Part shown: positions 6,203 to 6,871 of the stretch, one piece after another | Numbering within the stretch: position 1 is the stretch's first letter | Layout: each line of letters starts with the position of its first letter | Source: HLUCCA09 sp039189975 | GTDB lineage: Bacteria; Pseudomonadota; Alphaproteobacteria; Rhodobacterales; Rhodobacteraceae | Assembly (NCBI GenBank): GCA_039189975.1 | Contig: JBCCYI010000230.1 | Coordinates: 1 to 6,871 of the forward strand | Length of the DNA stretch: 6,871 nt | Reading direction: 5' to 3' | Program-made: the position numbers and the translations under genes | The notes under the pieces: generated by a model | The model's input: the letters and a program-made list of their open reading frames with translations, nothing else | Database searches by the model: none | What the model was told of the DNA's origin: nothing

Positions 6203-6231
6203 ACCATACTTAGCCAACTTAGCCAAGTCAA
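6203..6231 (-). promoter_or_regulatory. Sigma-70-like promoter of the toxin-antitoxin module, probably leaderless
   Basis: On the minus strand a -35 box TTGACT (6231-6226) is followed by a spacer of exactly 17 nt and a -10 box TATGGT (6208-6203). Only 6 nt separate the -10 box from the ATG at 6196, so transcription is expected to start at the A of the start codon or within a base or two of it. The missing ribosome binding site supports this reading. Confidence 0.75.
6209..6226 (-). repeat. Tandem 9-mer TTGGCTAAG x2 in the promoter spacer; candidate antitoxin operator
   Basis: Two perfect adjacent copies of TTGGCTAAG occupy 6226-6218 and 6217-6209 on the minus strand, spanning the end of the -35 box to the edge of the -10 box. 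A protein bound here would block RNA polymerase. Phd-type operators are usually palindromic, so a direct repeat is noteworthy; the antitoxin binding it is an inference. Confidence 0.6.
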
Positions 6232-6348
6232 GGACCCCACCACATCGCCCCCCAAGCAGACCATCCAGACGGCCCCTACCGTACAACCAAGCGGCCGGCC
6301 TGAACGCCAGACCATCATCGCGGTCAATGTCTATGAGACAGCGATCCC

Positions 6349-6819
6349 CTAGACAATTGAGAGCGCCCGTCTGTCCCGAAGCTCGAGAGCCCCCGCCAGC
6401 ATCCCCGACGTGGGTGCAATAGGATGCCCCTGCCCCCTTGTCGATCTCAGCAAGTGGCCGATGTCGCGCCTTCGCTGAGGCCGGCCGCTCCACCGTCCGA
6501 CATCTAACAAGATAGATGTCGCCCGCCGGTCCCGGACTATCGCCGGGCCGCAGGAACGCCACCGCATCGCGCAGCTCCGAGGCCCGTTCCGGACTTCCCT
6601 GGCGCGTGACGCAGACCTCCGCGGCGCACAACGCCAGCCGGGCACGCAGCAAGGTCTGGGGACGTCCTGTCGGCGCACCACCAGATGCAGGTGGCCGAGC
6701 GCCGCGCCGGACCGAAGCGCCACGTCTTCGAGGGTTTCTGCCCGCGCCGAGGTGGCCCAGCGGGGCAGCTGCGGTAGCCTGCCGGGGTCGTCCCCAAAGA
6801 TCGTCGACTGATATGCCAT
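6349..6819 (-). pseudogene. Frameshifted and C-terminally truncated DUF1403-family gene
   Basis: An ATG at 6819 opens a frame reading M-A-Y-Q-S-T-I-F-G-D-D and then L-P-R-W-A, E-T-L-E-D-V-A-L-R-S-G-A-A-L, as in DUF1403 proteins. At a C4 run (minus strand, 6661-6658) similarity moves to another frame: L-L-R-A-R-L-A-L-C-A-A-E, S-E-L-R-D-A-V-A-F-L-R-P-G-D, P-G-P-A-G-D-I-Y-L. At a G5 run (6437-6433) it returns to the first frame with G-Q-G-H-P-I-A-P and ends at TAG (6349-6351). Adding one C at the first run and removing one G at the second would give a continuous 156-residue protein. DUF1403 proteins are about 300 residues, so the second half is missing; no remnant is seen before the antitoxin promoter. 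Function of the family is unknown. The two shifts could be natural decay or sequencing errors, but the truncation stands either way. Confidence 0.75.
6499..6520. repeat. 8-bp inverted repeat with a 6-nt loop inside the DUF1403 remnant
   Basis: gacatcta (6499-6506) and tagatgtc (6513-6520) are perfect reverse complements around acaaga. No T-tract follows on either strand, so it is not a terminator. It falls where DUF1403 similarity weakens (after P-G-P-A-G-D-I-Y-L), so it may reflect local mutation or chance. Confidence 0.5.
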
Positions 6820-6871
6820 ACCACAAGAGTATCCTATTGCGGCGCTTTTGCCTACCATGTCGTGTAGCAAC

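Noticed and set aside
5969..6826. 285-aa minus-strand frame as one gene
   Set aside because: It fuses the antitoxin frame with part of the DUF1403 remnant and untranslated DNA. The antitoxin similarity and promoter fix its start at 6196.

Overview
The window is GC-rich with heavily biased codon use. A degraded DUF1403-type gene and a Phd/VapC toxin-antitoxin pair point to an alphaproteobacterium, plausibly of the Rhodobacteraceae type. That placement is an inference from style and gene content; no marker gene is present. Almost everything lies on the minus strand. Only the 3' end of one gene at the left edge is on the plus strand, and it converges on the rest.

Reading the minus strand in its direction of transcription (right to left): a decayed DUF1403 gene at 6349-6819 has two opposite one-base shifts in homopolymer runs and has lost its C-terminal half. 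Next comes a compact toxin-antitoxin module, a Phd/YefM-type antitoxin (5969-6196) and a VapC PIN-domain ribonuclease (5573-5965). A near-consensus promoter precedes it (TTGACT, 17 bp, TATGGT), placed so that transcription should begin at or next to the antitoxin ATG. The spacer of this promoter consists largely of two tandem copies of a 9-mer.

After 103 bp follow two unrecognised genes that look like one operon. The first (4261-5469, 402 aa) has two copies of a roughly 90-residue domain joined by a strongly acidic linker, then a helical C-terminus. The second (817-4191, 1124 aa) is a very large helical protein with an acidic, coiled-coil-rich N-terminal half, a central hydrophobic stretch and a distinct C-terminal tip with an E-H...D-N-L...E-N pattern resembling HNH-type nucleases. 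The architecture is like that of polymorphic or injected toxins. The pair is the best candidate here for an undescribed system, but its function cannot be shown from sequence alone, and no obvious immunity gene follows it.

At the left, the plus-strand gene fragment (2-430) encodes three copies of a short repeat with the core LVxLKAA....DD...I. It is followed by a hairpin terminator and then by a second, very regular terminator about 130 bp later. The GC-rich DNA between them can fold into further stems and might be a small RNA or a long structured 3' UTR. The remaining DNA to 816 holds no supportable gene.
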